Shown in pieces: positions 48,398 to 60,800 of a stretch of 64,000 bases of DNA. How positions within the stretch are numbered: position 1 is the first letter of the stretch; every line of letters starts with the position of its first letter. Source of the DNA: Halichondria panicea (Eukaryota; Porifera; Demospongiae; Suberitida; Halichondriidae); NCBI RefSeq assembly GCF_963675165.1, contig NC_087377.1, forward strand, positions 1,637,501-1,701,500, in the 5' to 3' direction. The notes beneath the pieces are model-generated. The model did not search any database. It was not told the origin of the DNA and saw only the letters and a list, made by a program, of their open reading frames with translations. Position numbers and translations under genes: made by a program.

Positions 48398-48529
48398 TTG
48401 TTGCTTGATTTAATGTAGAGGTCGGAAAACAAGCGCAGTTAAAAACTCGATATTTATTTGGATTTTTATTGGGTTTACATAACAAATAATGCGCTACATG
48501 TGAAAGTTTATATGTTCATATCTTACCAT

Positions 48530-48779
48530 CACTCAAGAGGAATTGAAGGAAATGATCGTCTTTATGTTCAGGATATTATACAGTGCTTGGGCCTTGTTGT
48601 TCCTGTGCCCCTGGTGGACCTATTGCACCTAGAGGAATGGGACCAATGGGAGGAATAATACGGCGGAATACCCGATTCCTATTCCACCGACAGAAACTTA
48701 AGTCCCGCAGTTGCCAGGCCAGGAACTTGACGTTGAGTGGATTAGGGCGAAGGCTGCCTGCATGAGTTGAACACTTCAC
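48530..48779 (-). CDS. Collagen-like cassette 1, right arm
   Basis: Mirror of 9669-9880: [48 protein letters not shown]. It differs from the left copy by a short insertion (RR) and a G-to-E change that breaks one Gly-X-Y triplet. Confidence 0.4.
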
Positions 48780-49065
48780 TATATAGCAATGTCATATTTA
48801 CTAAATCTTCAAGAGTGTATCCATCGAAATTCGAACCTTTGAGCATAGCTTTGAAGGTAGTACAATAATTATAATTTTGGTAATCTTCACAAGAGCTTTG
48901 TAAGTTGCAGCCTCCGAGTTACTTGCCTGCATAAATTCTTCCACCTTGTGGACGCGACTCTTTTAAACTGTCTAGAGGAGATTGCCTGTAGCTGAAGCGT
49001 ATAATTATAACGATGTCGTGCATGACAGAGCCATATAGTTCTCTGCCTCAGGGACAAGCACTCAG

Positions 49066-49278
49066 CTATCTGTGCTGTTTAAAAACTGACTTGTTCAGCA
49101 GGAGTGAGTCCCCGTGAACATTTCCAGGTTGTCGAAATGAGCGGCCAAGTACAAACTCTTTTGTGACACGAGCACCGTGATAATTTATAATTATACTGTC
49201 AGAAATGTGTTGAGCTGCATATAGCACAGCGGGCAGTAATATAAACTGACCAATCAGACGACCTCGACACACGCTCAC
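49066..49278 (-). CDS. Mirror copy of the conserved exon at 9192-9392
   Basis: The C-terminal half is identical in protein sequence to the left copy (TKEFVLGRSFRQPGNVHGD). The N-terminal part differs through indels near a short deletion. Confidence 0.35.
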   Translation of the reverse strand: MSVCRGRLIGQFILLPAVLYAAQHISDSIIINYHGARVTKEFVLGRSFRQPGNVHGDSLLLNKSVFKQHR

Positions 49279-50344
49279 ATTATTGTATGCATGCTCACTT
49301 CAATTGAAAACGCTTCAAGATCATGTGGATGAATTAAAAAGACTACTTACCTTGTTGAGATGGGTAGTGCTTTCATTATTATGTTCTTATCCTATAATTA
49401 TTTTTCTATTATAATTTTCGATGACATCGTGGCATGCTCTTGTACAATGTGTTGTATGCCTCCATCCTCTTCGTCTAATAACGCTATAATTTATGTCACA
49501 CACTTTTTTATTTCAGTATTCGCATGCAAGTCTAAGCTTTCATTGTGAACTTAGATTACCTGGGCAAGTAGATTACTGTTGCAAGTAGCATTGAGAACAT
49601 AACAGTACCTTGGTAGTTCCAGTTAGAATTGTAGGACGCTCACCACCGCACCATCTTGTGAGTTAGTGCTCCTTTCCCTGTTTGAATATTTGTACCACAT
49701 GTCCTGCGGGACAATTAGGTTGCTTGTTCACATGCGCTTCTTTCTATCACAGCAGCTACTAATTATCTTGGAACAGTCTCATCGTTTGCACCTGTTATTA
49801 TATTTTCACATAAAGAATAAGATGAACACGTTATGATGAGCAATACATTTGGTAATAAGACGACTGTTATATCTGCTCTCTCAATTGTTCATTGGTCAGT
49901 CTTCTTCCTTGAAGTGTGACCCTGTATACAAAACACCTAAAGCAAGTTCATAGTAAGTTTCACGCATTTTGACTGCATGCTAAGTTTAATTTCGCTACTT
50001 ACGATTACGGGAGCTCCGATTGCAATATTAGCTAGCTGGCTATATAGAGCTCACTTTTGAGGAAGGCGGCCTGGGATCGAGGCTATAGCTAGCAATAATG
50101 CAAGTAGTTTCATAACTATTATTCTTTGTACAGCGGCTTACCCACAAAATGGTAGTAAGTGTTCTTCAGTACCGAGGCGTTGGTATGTATGTCCTAGATG
50201 TTATTTACAGCCCAGCTTAACTATATAGCTAGCTAGCTGCATAAGCTAGTATATAGTATAAGTCAGTAACACTTACGAGATTCTTGTGTTTGAGTCCCCT
50301 CTGGGTGGAGGGCAGCAGAAGTGATGCCTCAGTGGAGATGCACG

Positions 50345-50865
50345 TCTCATGTCTTGGAGTAAAATAATGGCCGCAAAAGAACAGGATGAAGGTCCTTAAC
50401 ACACAGTTTTAAAAATATCAACCATATTAATTTGACTTCCTCCTCTTGACCCAGGATCTTTCATAATTAACATAAAGCTATAACAATTATATACTAATAG
50501 CTATTACCTTATAACCTTATTTTCACTGACCTGACCTGTACTCGGTGTGGACGGCCACACTGTGGTCATCGTCATGATCCGCTCCTGTCCACTGCAGCAG
50601 TAGTATACGTTAGGGCTGAAATGCTTGACGTACATTTACACTGACACTTTGCTTAACCTGTATAATTATTGTTATGTACACCTATAGTATACCCATGCAT
50701 AGCTAGGCCTATATATAATAGTGTGATTGTTGTCATCTCAACTGAGCAATATCTTCTTGATTTTTCATAATGGCGATGAATGGGAATGGGATCAATTTTG
50801 CACAAATGAGTATATAAATTCAGCGATGGGATAAATTGAAAATTTCTTTCAAGATAGTGACAACA
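50345..50865. other. Right-arm-only block, no gene seen
   Basis: About 0.5 kb interrupts the match between the two arms (left position about 7895). No coding frame or clear element ends are visible. Confidence 0.5.
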
Positions 50866-52228
50866 GTTATTCCGACGTTCTTCTTTTTACTTCCCACAAT
50901 ATTTTTTTGAGATTTATTCGGACAATAATTACTGTTGCAACACACAATGACTTGCTAATGACAAAACACACAATGGACTACACACAAGGACTTCCCACAC
51001 TTTTTTATATTTTATGTCAATAGTTTCTAAAACCTCCGTGCATTTGGAGACTCTGCAACATCTTGGTTTTAAAATTTCCATAGTTAGTGAAGCAGGTTGG
51101 TAGCACTAGTGACAAGGCACACATAGAGAAGGTCGGGAACTGTGCACTGTCATCAAAGGAAAGGCTCAGTTGTATCCCAGAGGAGGGATAGACGATATGC
51201 CCCGGTGAAAAAAGTCTAGACATTACCCAGTGTTGTCACTCCATTATCACCTGCAAAGTGATGTAGCTATTCTGAAATAATAAACAACACGAAAATTAGG
51301 CGAGAGAATCGACACATCAACTGCCCACGCAGCACCGCCTGCAGTTATCTACAACGTGACGTGAAGCTACCAATACACAAATTCATGTATTTGCATGCCA
51401 AAGAGAGTCGATCATGATCGCTGTTTGAAGAATGTCAAAAATGTAACATGCATAGCTATTACTAACAGTTCTGTGTGAGCCAGTACCTTAATTGTTACTT
51501 TTATAAACACTTATATACTATTTTATTTTTAGCGTATTTGTAAATTAAGACCGCGCTAATTTTCCTTACAGTGTTATTCTCAATATCTGCTTAGAGTGAA
51601 CTATGCCATTGAAACTCTTGATCAGCTAAAAATTTTTTTTTTTACCATGGAGTATCTGTTATCCTCCTTGATCTCGTAGCATGTGTAATCTGAACGTGAT
51701 CCTGGTGTCACGGATGCTGCCACTTTGGAACTTGGAGTGGTAGCCCTTTTTCATCTAATATCTGACTCTGAACTTCTATTCAACCTTGAAACTATTTGCT
51801 ACAAATCTGCCACCTAAAACTGTGTTTACTGGTCCGTCGTATGTCGGTACAACTAAGGTGGTTTGCTCTGTCGAGGTTGTCAGCTAGTTCCCTGTGTCCA
51901 AGCTCACGAAGGAACGTGGTGGACAACTAACTGTCTCATAATTTATACACAACAGTGTTGGTCTCCGGTGGATAATTACACACTATCTATCTTACTACCA
52001 TTATTAAAAAAAGTTCTATCAGTTCCATCTGTCATAATCGGATTGCTATTCGAAAGCTGGAAAATACATTATCTTGTTTCCTACATGCCCGGCATTCCCC
52101 ATTATTATACAAACACATGTTGTGTTGCTTGTAATAATAATTATTTGTGTATTTTCAGATGCTTATTGTACGCAATTTGTCATAAAACTGGCCATTTTCA
52201 ATGCAATAATAATCTTGTGTGTGTGTAG

Positions 52229-52597
52229 GATCATCACAAGAGGAGCCTACTAGCAGAAACCAAACAGTAGAAATTGCACAACAACAGTCGTCCATTGTTC
52301 TGACTGGAGATGATATTCTAACAATTTGTGAGAAGCTGAGAAGTGCAAACAAAGATTGGTTCAACTTGGGACTGGCCCTCGGAAGACATTGAAGATGCAT
52401 ACCGCCATAACAAACGCCGCCTAATGAAGATGGTAACCAAGCGTCTTGAAATTACTGATCCAAAGCACCCGATGACATGGCCTTACATATGTGAATGTCT
52501 AAGGAGTCCTACTGTTGAGCGTAACGATGTAGCCGAGGAAATTGAAGACAAGTATGTGAGGACAGCAACTGCAGTTGCTCATAGTGCCACCAATTGA
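52229..52597 (+). pseudogene. Death-domain exon with one frameshift
   Basis: After a GTGTGTAG acceptor the exon reads QSSIVLTGDDILTICEKLRS then ANKDWFNLGLALG. It then shifts register near 52385 into EDIEDAYRHNKRRLMKMVTK, PMTWPYICECLRSPTVERND and VAEEIEDKY, with a stop at 52597. The W..LG..LG core and helix 5-6 motif (TWxxICxCLRSPTVxxxxVA) are typical of sponge Death domains, homotypic protein-interaction modules of innate immune and cell-death pathways. A single indel would restore one frame, so either the gene is dead or the base call is wrong. It lies just outside the right arm and has no copy at the left. Confidence 0.7.
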
Positions 52598-52934
52598 TCA
52601 TGATAACCTGACAAGGTACGTTTGTACTAATGTATTATTATGATCCATTACTGATATATACTTTTTTTATTGCATAGCTTGAAGGGGACGAATAAAGTAA
52701 AGAAGCATAAAGAAGCATACATGCAAGAATTAAGTAAAGAACTGACTGACTCTATTATAGATCTGTGCTAACAATGTCGTCTATATAGCTATTATTATAA
52801 AGTATGAGTACTGTGACATGTTCAAGCATTGTTCATTTGTTCCTTGTAAGGGATCAGCATCTTATTCTTATAGAATAATTATTTATAATTGAGGTGTTTG
52901 TTTGATGATCCTTACCCACTGGCCATGTGGTACA

Positions 52935-53062
52935 ATGAGGCCAAGGGTCAACAAAGTACTTGCACTAGCGCTACTCGCTGCTATTACTAACTGTCTGCCT
53001 CAACAACACAAGTCTCTCCTGTCATAAAGAGCTACCACGAGTACAGCATCCTGTACAGAAAG
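52935..53062 (+). pseudogene. First exon with signal-peptide-like start, shared with 24.8 kb
   Basis: The frame MRPRVNKVLALALLAAITNC is a textbook signal peptide (basic start, leucine/alanine core), ending in a stop at QQHKSLLS. In another frame the same DNA encodes SLSCHKELPRVQHPVQK to a GTGTGTGG donor. That is the first exon of the minus-strand gene at 23.4-24.8 kb. Similarity to that gene ends about 25 nt into the intron, so this is a truncated copy. Confidence 0.35.
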
Positions 53063-54274
53063 GTGTGTGGATCTACCAGCCATTATATATGATATATAGT
53101 CCTCTCCAATAGCTACAGAATGCACTATTCACTTATTACAAGCTTTTGATTCAACTCAATATTAATATCTCCCCTTGTTGAGCATCTTATAAACATGCTC
53201 CCCCACACACAGTTTCAACACACACGTGTAGAGGAGCTCTGTCAGAATAATGTCTTCATAAGGGAACACAAGTTTCCCACGGATGAGGACCGCCTCACTG
53301 ACTTCCATTCTCATCTCTTGTTTGATGACGAGAGAATAATCATCTTCTGTTGTGTGCCTAAAGTGAGTGTGTGTGGAGGGGGTGTGTGCGTGTGTGTGTG
53401 GGTGTGTGTGTGGAGGTACTTTAGTAGCTATAATATCTTTGATGGTCAATAACTTACCGTACTTAATAATAATTATTTTGGCGAGTGTTTTTAAAAATGG
53501 TGGTGGTATGGTAAAGATTGTCAAATATATATTTCTGGTTAACACATCTTTGCTGTATAGTAGCCACGCCTAAGATAGTCTCGCGGACCCTGACCCTGAA
53601 ATATGATATATCAGCTGGTCCACGAGACTATGCCTAAGACGCCAAATTTAAAATTAAGTGCCAAGTTGGCTCTTTTGCAAAATGTATAATACCCGCCAAA
53701 TGTGTATAATTATTGGCAGCCATTATCCTTGTAATATTATCTTGTTCCTGTTTAATTAGGTAGCGTGGTGATGGAGTTGCTGACTCAACGATCACTCGAC
53801 TGAGACAACACTATCTGATATTGCTAAGGCCGTTGCTAGGCTACACCATCGGACAAAACCCACCATACATCGTGACCTCAAGGTCAGTACAATTCAACCT
53901 CTTTATAATTATTTGTGAAGTGAATGTGGTCTGTCTAGTCATCAAGACTGTGGAATGTGGGGGATGAGCGGTGGTAATGGGCTTAAACCAATTTCCTTGA
54001 ATCACGTTTACTGAACCATGTTAAGTATAAACACGTTTACTATTAGTGATACTCATTTGAAAGCTCTCAATGAGACGAATCTAATGGTACCCATATCATC
54101 ACACCCTCACACAACACACACCCGCCCACACACAGGCACTGGGCGTACTACTGTTCAAGCTGTGCTTCATGGATACTCCATTTGGTGACAACCCTCTAGC
54201 CATAGTCAGTGCTCAGTACAGCATTCCTGAAGACTCTCCCTACACACAAGACCTGCACAACTTCATAGGTACAT

Positions 54275-54286
54275 GTACACACACAC

Positions 54287-54333
<47 letters not shown>
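54275..54333. repeat. (CA)n microsatellite
   Basis: Nearly pure CA run just after the donor of the kinase exon. Confidence 0.92.
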
Positions 54334-54336
<3 letters not shown>

Positions 54337-54726
54337 CCTATAGTAAATGTAACCAGCACCACTGGGTGGGTGGGTATATAATTATACGTATATAATCTAG
54401 TTTAAGACTATTGTAATAGTGGGGTTTTTTCTTTGTGAACTGGACCTGTTTTTTCAGAGCTAATTGTATTTAAGAACACACACTAGCTACAGGTGCTATG
54501 ATACTCTGCCATCCTTAAGTGTATTGCTCTAATGATACGTGTGTTCTCCCCCTCCCTTGTAGGCTACCTGTTGACCTCTGACCCTGAGCTGTGTCCCAGT
54601 ATCTGGCAAGTGTGTGAGGTGGTGTCCAGGATCACAGGAACCACCAACCATGTCACTAATGTCTTTGTGAGTACCTTACTATTAGTATACCCTGTGTATG
54701 TATATAGTGGTGGGTAGACCAACAGT

Positions 54727-54878
54727 GGCTGTATTATAGAGGGTGGTCTGCTAACACAGGTCCAAACACATTCTATGGAGACTTTGGGGCCTATTAACCT
54801 GGCTGTATTATAGAGGGTGGTCTGCTAACACAGGTCCAAACACATGCTATGGAGAGATTATTATTGTGGTGCATATTA
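54727..54878. repeat. 77-bp tandem duplication in a kinase intron
   Basis: GGCTGTATTATAGAGGGTGG followed by CTAACACAGGTCCAAACACA occurs twice back to back with minor changes. Confidence 0.85.
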
Positions 54879-55051
54879 ACCTGTATACTGAATATTCAAC
54901 TCACAACCTCCCCACACACACACACACACACACTACCCACCCACACACACAGACTGGCAGTTCATTTCCTACGGATGACTTTGGTAGCACTTCATTTGAC
55001 GGACGTTCCTCTACCCCGCCCACTCATAATACTGCTGACAATGCAAGATGA

Positions 55052-56949
55052 GACTTGTTTGGAGCACCCCCCCTTGGAGAGGGTTCAAAGATTACGACGA
55101 CAGTGACAACTGTAGATAAATTTGGAGCAGTTCCTTTTAGCTGAATTTTTAATATTTATTTTTTTGTGTGTGTAGTATGAGTGTTGTTTTGTGTGTAGTA
55201 GGATCACATGACTGGACTATTGACTGTGTGTAATAATTGACGTGCAGTTAGGCCATGCAAAGTCAATTTGTAGATTCTCAAGCCCTCGCCCTTGGAAATT
55301 GGCAGCTTTACAAAAAGTTAAATATCACGTAACCTCAAAATTAAAAGAAAAGAAAGGATAAATTTGTATGGTTTTTTGGTAGTGAAAATAATATATAATT
55401 ATGACTAAAATTAATTAGTAAAAATTATGCACTTCCGCTTATTGATAAAGTTAGGGGTGTGTTTTCAATTAAAATTCTATGAATATCATTAACATTAAAA
55501 TGGCTCCTGAGAAACTATAGTAGCGATGTCAGACTGATTTTCATTTTTGCTATTTCTAACTCCTATGTATTACTATCTCTTTTGAACACTCTAGGCAAAC
55601 CAGAAAAACTTTACTGCATTGGATTTGGTCAAGCGAATGCAGAGATACAGCGTTTTGAAGAACACTAGTCAGGGAAAAATTGGTACAAAAATTTACCGCA
55701 TTTTAATGTACTTGGGCGGGACTTATGAAATTTGTTGTTAATACCGGAAATGATCTTAAAGTTAGCATATCTACTGAACCGCTTGGTCTATTCTCTTTTA
55801 AAAAAGTATGAAATGGACACTCAGGACTCAGGAGTTAACATTGTAACCATTAATTTTGATATCTATTATGAAGTTTATAATTTTTCTGTAATGTATATCT
55901 TTATGATGTCCCTATAATAGTATGATGTCTCCTGCTTCAGAGAGTTCTCTTGGATTTAAAGTAACCATGCTATCTTTTCAGTATATTGTATCATGTTTCA
56001 GAACTCTCATCAATGTCCACCTTACGCTTGTATCTGTTTCTTGATCTTTATAAGCAACTTTTCTGTCAATTTCATTTGGTCTAAATAATTCGTATTTAGT
56101 GTGATGTAGATTTAAGGCCATACAACTATAAATCTATGATACAACTCTGTTGACAGCCTCTAATTAATACAGTAGATTACTCTTGTCTTTTTTGTGTGCA
56201 AATTGAATCAGTTCTTGCAATTTAATAGTTTTGGTAGATTACATTGTTGTCCCTGGAATTATTCTCTCCAATCTTTCTTGTTTCTTTTCAACAGAGGCTT
56301 TCAAATTGCTTCAATAATTACTTTCAGTAACTTCTAAGAAATAAATACAGCTATTGGTACACTTGGCTTGATTTTACTGCATTTCTATTCTCAGCTCCAC
56401 CCATCTATCCATGCAATAATATGTGATTCCGCAAGAAATAAAAGCTTATTGTAGCAACTTTTTGCATAATCTGGAGAGAGTTAGAGATGAAAGACATGCT
56501 CACTTGTGTTTTTGTTCATTTTCATGTTTGGTTGCCAAAATGATGATCACTTTTGAGAAAAAATCACACACAAAACAAGCATCAAGCTAAAATCATAAAA
56601 AACTGTTATAAAAATCAAATTCTACGCTATTTTTTACCCCTGGGAACAGCTGTTGTTTGCTAGACTCTTCCAGGGCTTGCGGAAAGCCCTTCTTGTTCAC
56701 TCACTTTCTGGTCCCGTTTTTTACCATTGAATTACTGTACGAAAATACGCCCACACACTACTTCCGGTCTGACATCTCTAACTATAGCCTCGAGCTGGAC
56801 CCAGAGCTAGACCAGGCTGATTAAAATACGTATTTTAGATTCAAAACGCAAAAAGAGGGTGTGGTACTTTACTTTGTTTATACTGAAGAAGGGACGGGGA
56901 ACTGAGACTTACAAAGAAAGCTCAAGTGTGTGTCCAAAGCTTCAATATA
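55052..56949. other. Intergenic region, no gene seen
   Basis: AT-rich and without convincing exons. The last 200 bases before the next gene are less AT-rich and probably include its promoter, but no TATA box at a typical distance is evident. Confidence 0.5.
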
Positions 56950-57618
56950 ATGGCTACTGGACAAGACTCAGGGTGAGTGAACACATGTAGACTATAGAGT
57001 GCCACCTTGTGATTGCATGGAGGGAGGATCATTCCATTAGTCAGAGGTGGAATCAGCTCATCAGAATTGGAGCTCATCAATGGAAGCTCTGCATGTTGTG
57101 TTACTCTAGCTAGTAACTTGCATATACCACCATGCATCAAGAAGTACTTTGATTGTAATAATTATTATAATTGTCCGTACACAAACTTGACCCCCTAACA
57201 CACACATATCAGGTTAGTGCCGTGGATTCGCAAGAAACTCGGTTTCAAGACCCAAGCAGAGAGGAGAACGTGAGCAAAATACAGTTTAGCTTGCAATTAA
57301 TTTTAACAGGCTATAAAAATATTATAGCTAATCATTGTCAGGGTGTCATACAGGGATATCCTCCCTCTGGCTCCAATTCCCCCCCTCACCTAAAATTTGC
57401 ATTCAGGTACTAGTTGTATGACTGAGTGACCATAGCTGGCAGTGTTACATACTAAAACAGGGTATTGAAATAACAGTTGACCTTTTTCAGAAAAATGTTC
57501 TGGTTACTTTTCAAAAGCACGCCTTATTTCCCCCTCTATACTAAATCCTTATTGACACCACCTGATTGTTATAGTGTGGAGCTTATAAATGCTCACAAGA
57601 GCTTATTAATGTACATTG

Positions 57619-57655
<37 letters not shown>

Positions 57656-57770
57656 CACACAGGAGACTGGAAACTGAACCAGATATACCCAGGTAAGCAA
57701 TTTGTTGAATTACATGTCCCACACACACACCCACCCACACACACATACACACACACCATACACACACCTA

Positions 57771-57819
<49 letters not shown>

Positions 57820-60800
57820 GAGGCTGGACACTGAACCAGATACACCCAGGTAAGCAATTTGTTGAATTGCATGTCCCACACACACACCCACCCACACACA
57901 CATACACACACACCATACAAACACCTACACACACACACCTACACACACACACATGCACACAGGAGACTGGACACTGTGCCAGATACACCCAGGTAAGCAA
58001 TTTGTTGAATTGCATGTCCCACACACACATGCACACACACCATACACACACCACACACACACACCTACACACATCACACAGCAGACTGGAAACTGAACCA
58101 GATACACCCACGTAAGCAATTTGTTGAATTGCATGTCACACACGCACACCTACCTACAAAATGTACCTATACCCACACACACACACATGCACACACTATT
58201 GTACATGCAGTGTTCAGGAGCAGCTGGCCAGGGATCTGTGGGAGGCTGTAGACAATAGGGATGTCAGCAAAGTGAGGTCCGTTTTGGGACAGGGGGCCAA
58301 CCCCAATCACCAGCTCTACTGGAGTGAGGAGTGGAGTGCCAATTATAGACCACTTCCAGTACACGAAGCATGCTACCAGGGCTACCTGGAGATCACTAGA
58401 GCACTCGTTAGTGGTGGAGCTGATATTGAGAAAGGTGATGGAATGTTGCGCAGGACTGCATTTCACTGGGCGTGTGGGGGAGGACATATGGAGACTGTGG
58501 TGTATTTATCACAAGAGATAAAATGTCGTATTGGTAAGTGTGTGTCAGTCGCGTAGTGTTCATAGCTAAAGGATTGAGCCCAACAAGAATGTTTTTATAG
58601 ACTGTTTAATTTCCTAGATTACAAAACATGCATGTGTTGATGTACATGTAGATTGTAATAATAATTATAAGACATGTTTTTTCAAGTAATTTCTAATTTC
58701 CCACAATCCTTGATACTGTGTACACGCACACTAATAACATAATTATCTCACCCAGCTGGGATAATTACTGACCAGCACGGAGAAGCTTAATACTGCATGA
58801 TGTATTTATTATCATAATTAACTTCATTTTGAATACTATACAAACCAATAATACATTTTAGTTGAGTTGTCATTGTGTGTGCATGTCATCACTACACTGA
58901 GGTTATATCACCACATACAGATGTGAGGGGCAAGATAAACCAAACACCACTGCACCTGGCTTGTGCGGGAGGAAGTATACAAGTAGTGAAATACCTTGTG
59001 GAGGTACTCAAGGTTGATGTTGGTGAGTCATTTTGTAGTGGGTACCGTTTCATTAGATCCTCTGATTGGAAATGTAAACAACTCGTGAATTAATCAGTGT
59101 ACCTGTATGTATCATCATGTAGTCATAATTATAATTATGGTAACTGTAATACAATACATACACGATACTAATATTATAATAATAGGCATCCTGTACTCGA
59201 TAAGTATCAATGCTGTCAGTACTACTACAAGATCTCTGTCCCTTACCTGTCCAGATGTGACTGATTATTTTGGCAAGACTCCTCTTGACTATGCAGTACA
59301 TTATAGGAGCACTGAAGTTGTTGAATATCTCCGGTCTCTACAACCCTCCACTCCTAAACCAGGTATGTGTCTCTAGAAATCCCATACCTAATTTCCACAA
59401 ACAGTGGTGTATGAAGCTTAAATTTGGTACACCAATAGAGCAAGCCATGCCGGTTTCATAGATACCTTCGTTGTTTTTGTAGGACAAATGGTTGTGGTAC
59501 AATTACATGTTTTGTAGACCCCCAATAATACCGGCGTGGAATGTGGAATGTACCAGGCATACAGTACATGGGGATGAAAGTGGATCAATATACCCCCCCC
59601 ATAATGTTAGGGATATCCCCCTGGCTAACTTTCCCCCACCCCCTAACATTTGCATTAGATACTACGTTCCTAGGGATTAATTATAGCAGTAAACCCAAGC
59701 CCGATTACTTAAAGTCCTGGTATACCGGTTATTTTAAGCCACAAAAAACGACAATGATACTATAGAATAGATAACAATAGATGCATGTACATAAGTCTGG
59801 TAACAATATAGATAAATGTACACAAGTGCTTGTTTAGATACTATACTTACTCTGTGCCTTTGACAAAGGTTTGCTCCCACTGTTTGGCTACAGGCCATTT
59901 AAATAACATGCAGTTGCTTCAGTATCGTTGAAGATTATTCATCAAGCCATCAGATAGGCTTCTGTTTATATTAGGCTCCTCTCCTATAATGACTGTGTGG
60001 AATTCAATCAACAATAATAACGTAACATTATACCTCTTCACCTCTTCGTCTTCTTGAGTGAAAGCAAAACAACGGCGAGAGGCATTAGCACAGCGCAGCG
60101 TACACCACTCGTTATGTCAAGTGGTTCTGACCTTTTGTGTACAGTCTATTGAAGTTGGTTTGTATGACTGTCAGATAACTATCTCATTCCTCCTCCAGTG
60201 ACCTCTGACCCTCTCTATGGTCAACAGACACCCAGTGCTGGCAATGAACAACCAGAAACAACTGGTAGGAGACTCTATTATAGCCCAACAATGATCATGT
60301 GCATGCCTACCCATCTACTATAGAACGAAGACCTTTCTACGGTGGCCATGAGCGCTACTAGTATTTCACCTTAGCTACTTGATAGTTCAACTACCTTAGC
60401 TACTTCGCAGTTGACCTTTGAACTGTATGTTAATTCTAATTAATGCTGCTGTAGCCATGCTCTACATAGCGACTAGAGATCAACAATGAGAGCTACATAT
60501 GTATACAGGTACTGAGGATTATCTGCAGCCAAGTCAGTTCTACCCTATGGGTAACAGCAATGCAAGACGAGAGTGCCACACTTGATTCATTTGGAAGTTA
60601 CATGTTATTTAGCAAATACAATACTAGATAGAGCTAGGATTAGGGGACCTCTTTCTCCTCTTCCCCCTCCCCCCTCTGGCCCCCAGACTAATGCAGTTTA
60701 AGTTGTCCACGTTTATATCTCTGTGTAGGTCTATGCCTAATCCCATCGCAACAAAATAATTCTGTACTATAGATACAATGAATCTGGCTCTCGTCTTGCA

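Larger units (their letters stand above)
35280..51971 (-). repeat. Right arm of the giant imperfect inverted repeat
   Basis: Reverse-complement counterpart of 6729-23225. It lacks the left-only elements at 9.95, 20.2 and 21.17 kb. It has its own extra DNA at 42.20-45.04, 46.75-48.42 and 50.35-50.87 kb. Its outer end is at GTTGGTCTCCGGTG (51971), beyond which the sequence is unrelated to that left of 6729. Confidence 0.93.
53213..55051 (+). pseudogene. Degraded Numb-associated-kinase-like gene (AAK1/BIKE/GAK type)
   Basis: Five exon-like segments lie between good splice sites. 53213-53362 encodes an unassigned FREHKF-type block (VFIREHKFPTDEDRLTDFHS). 53760-53882 holds KAVARLHHRTKPTIHRDLK, the catalytic loop. 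54136-54268 is ALGVLLFKLCFMDTPFGDNP through YSIPEDSPY. 54563-54666 is YLLTSDPELCPSIWQVCEVV. 54953-55051 is a Ser/Thr-rich tail ending in a stop. The ARLH…HRDLK and LG.LL(Y/F)KLCF.(T)PFG patterns are diagnostic, from memory, of the AAK1/BIKE/GAK family (clathrin adaptor phosphorylation, endocytosis). The 53.76 kb exon is frameshifted. The exon with the DFG and activation segment is absent from 53.88-54.13 kb, and no glycine loop or VAIK lysine was found. It cannot encode an active kinase as read. Confidence 0.65.

Noticed and set aside
57702..58149. Open frames of THTHTH or VCVCVC repeats on both strands
   Set aside because: They read through CA microsatellites. The real coding in this stretch is the 30-nt mini-exons in a different arrangement.
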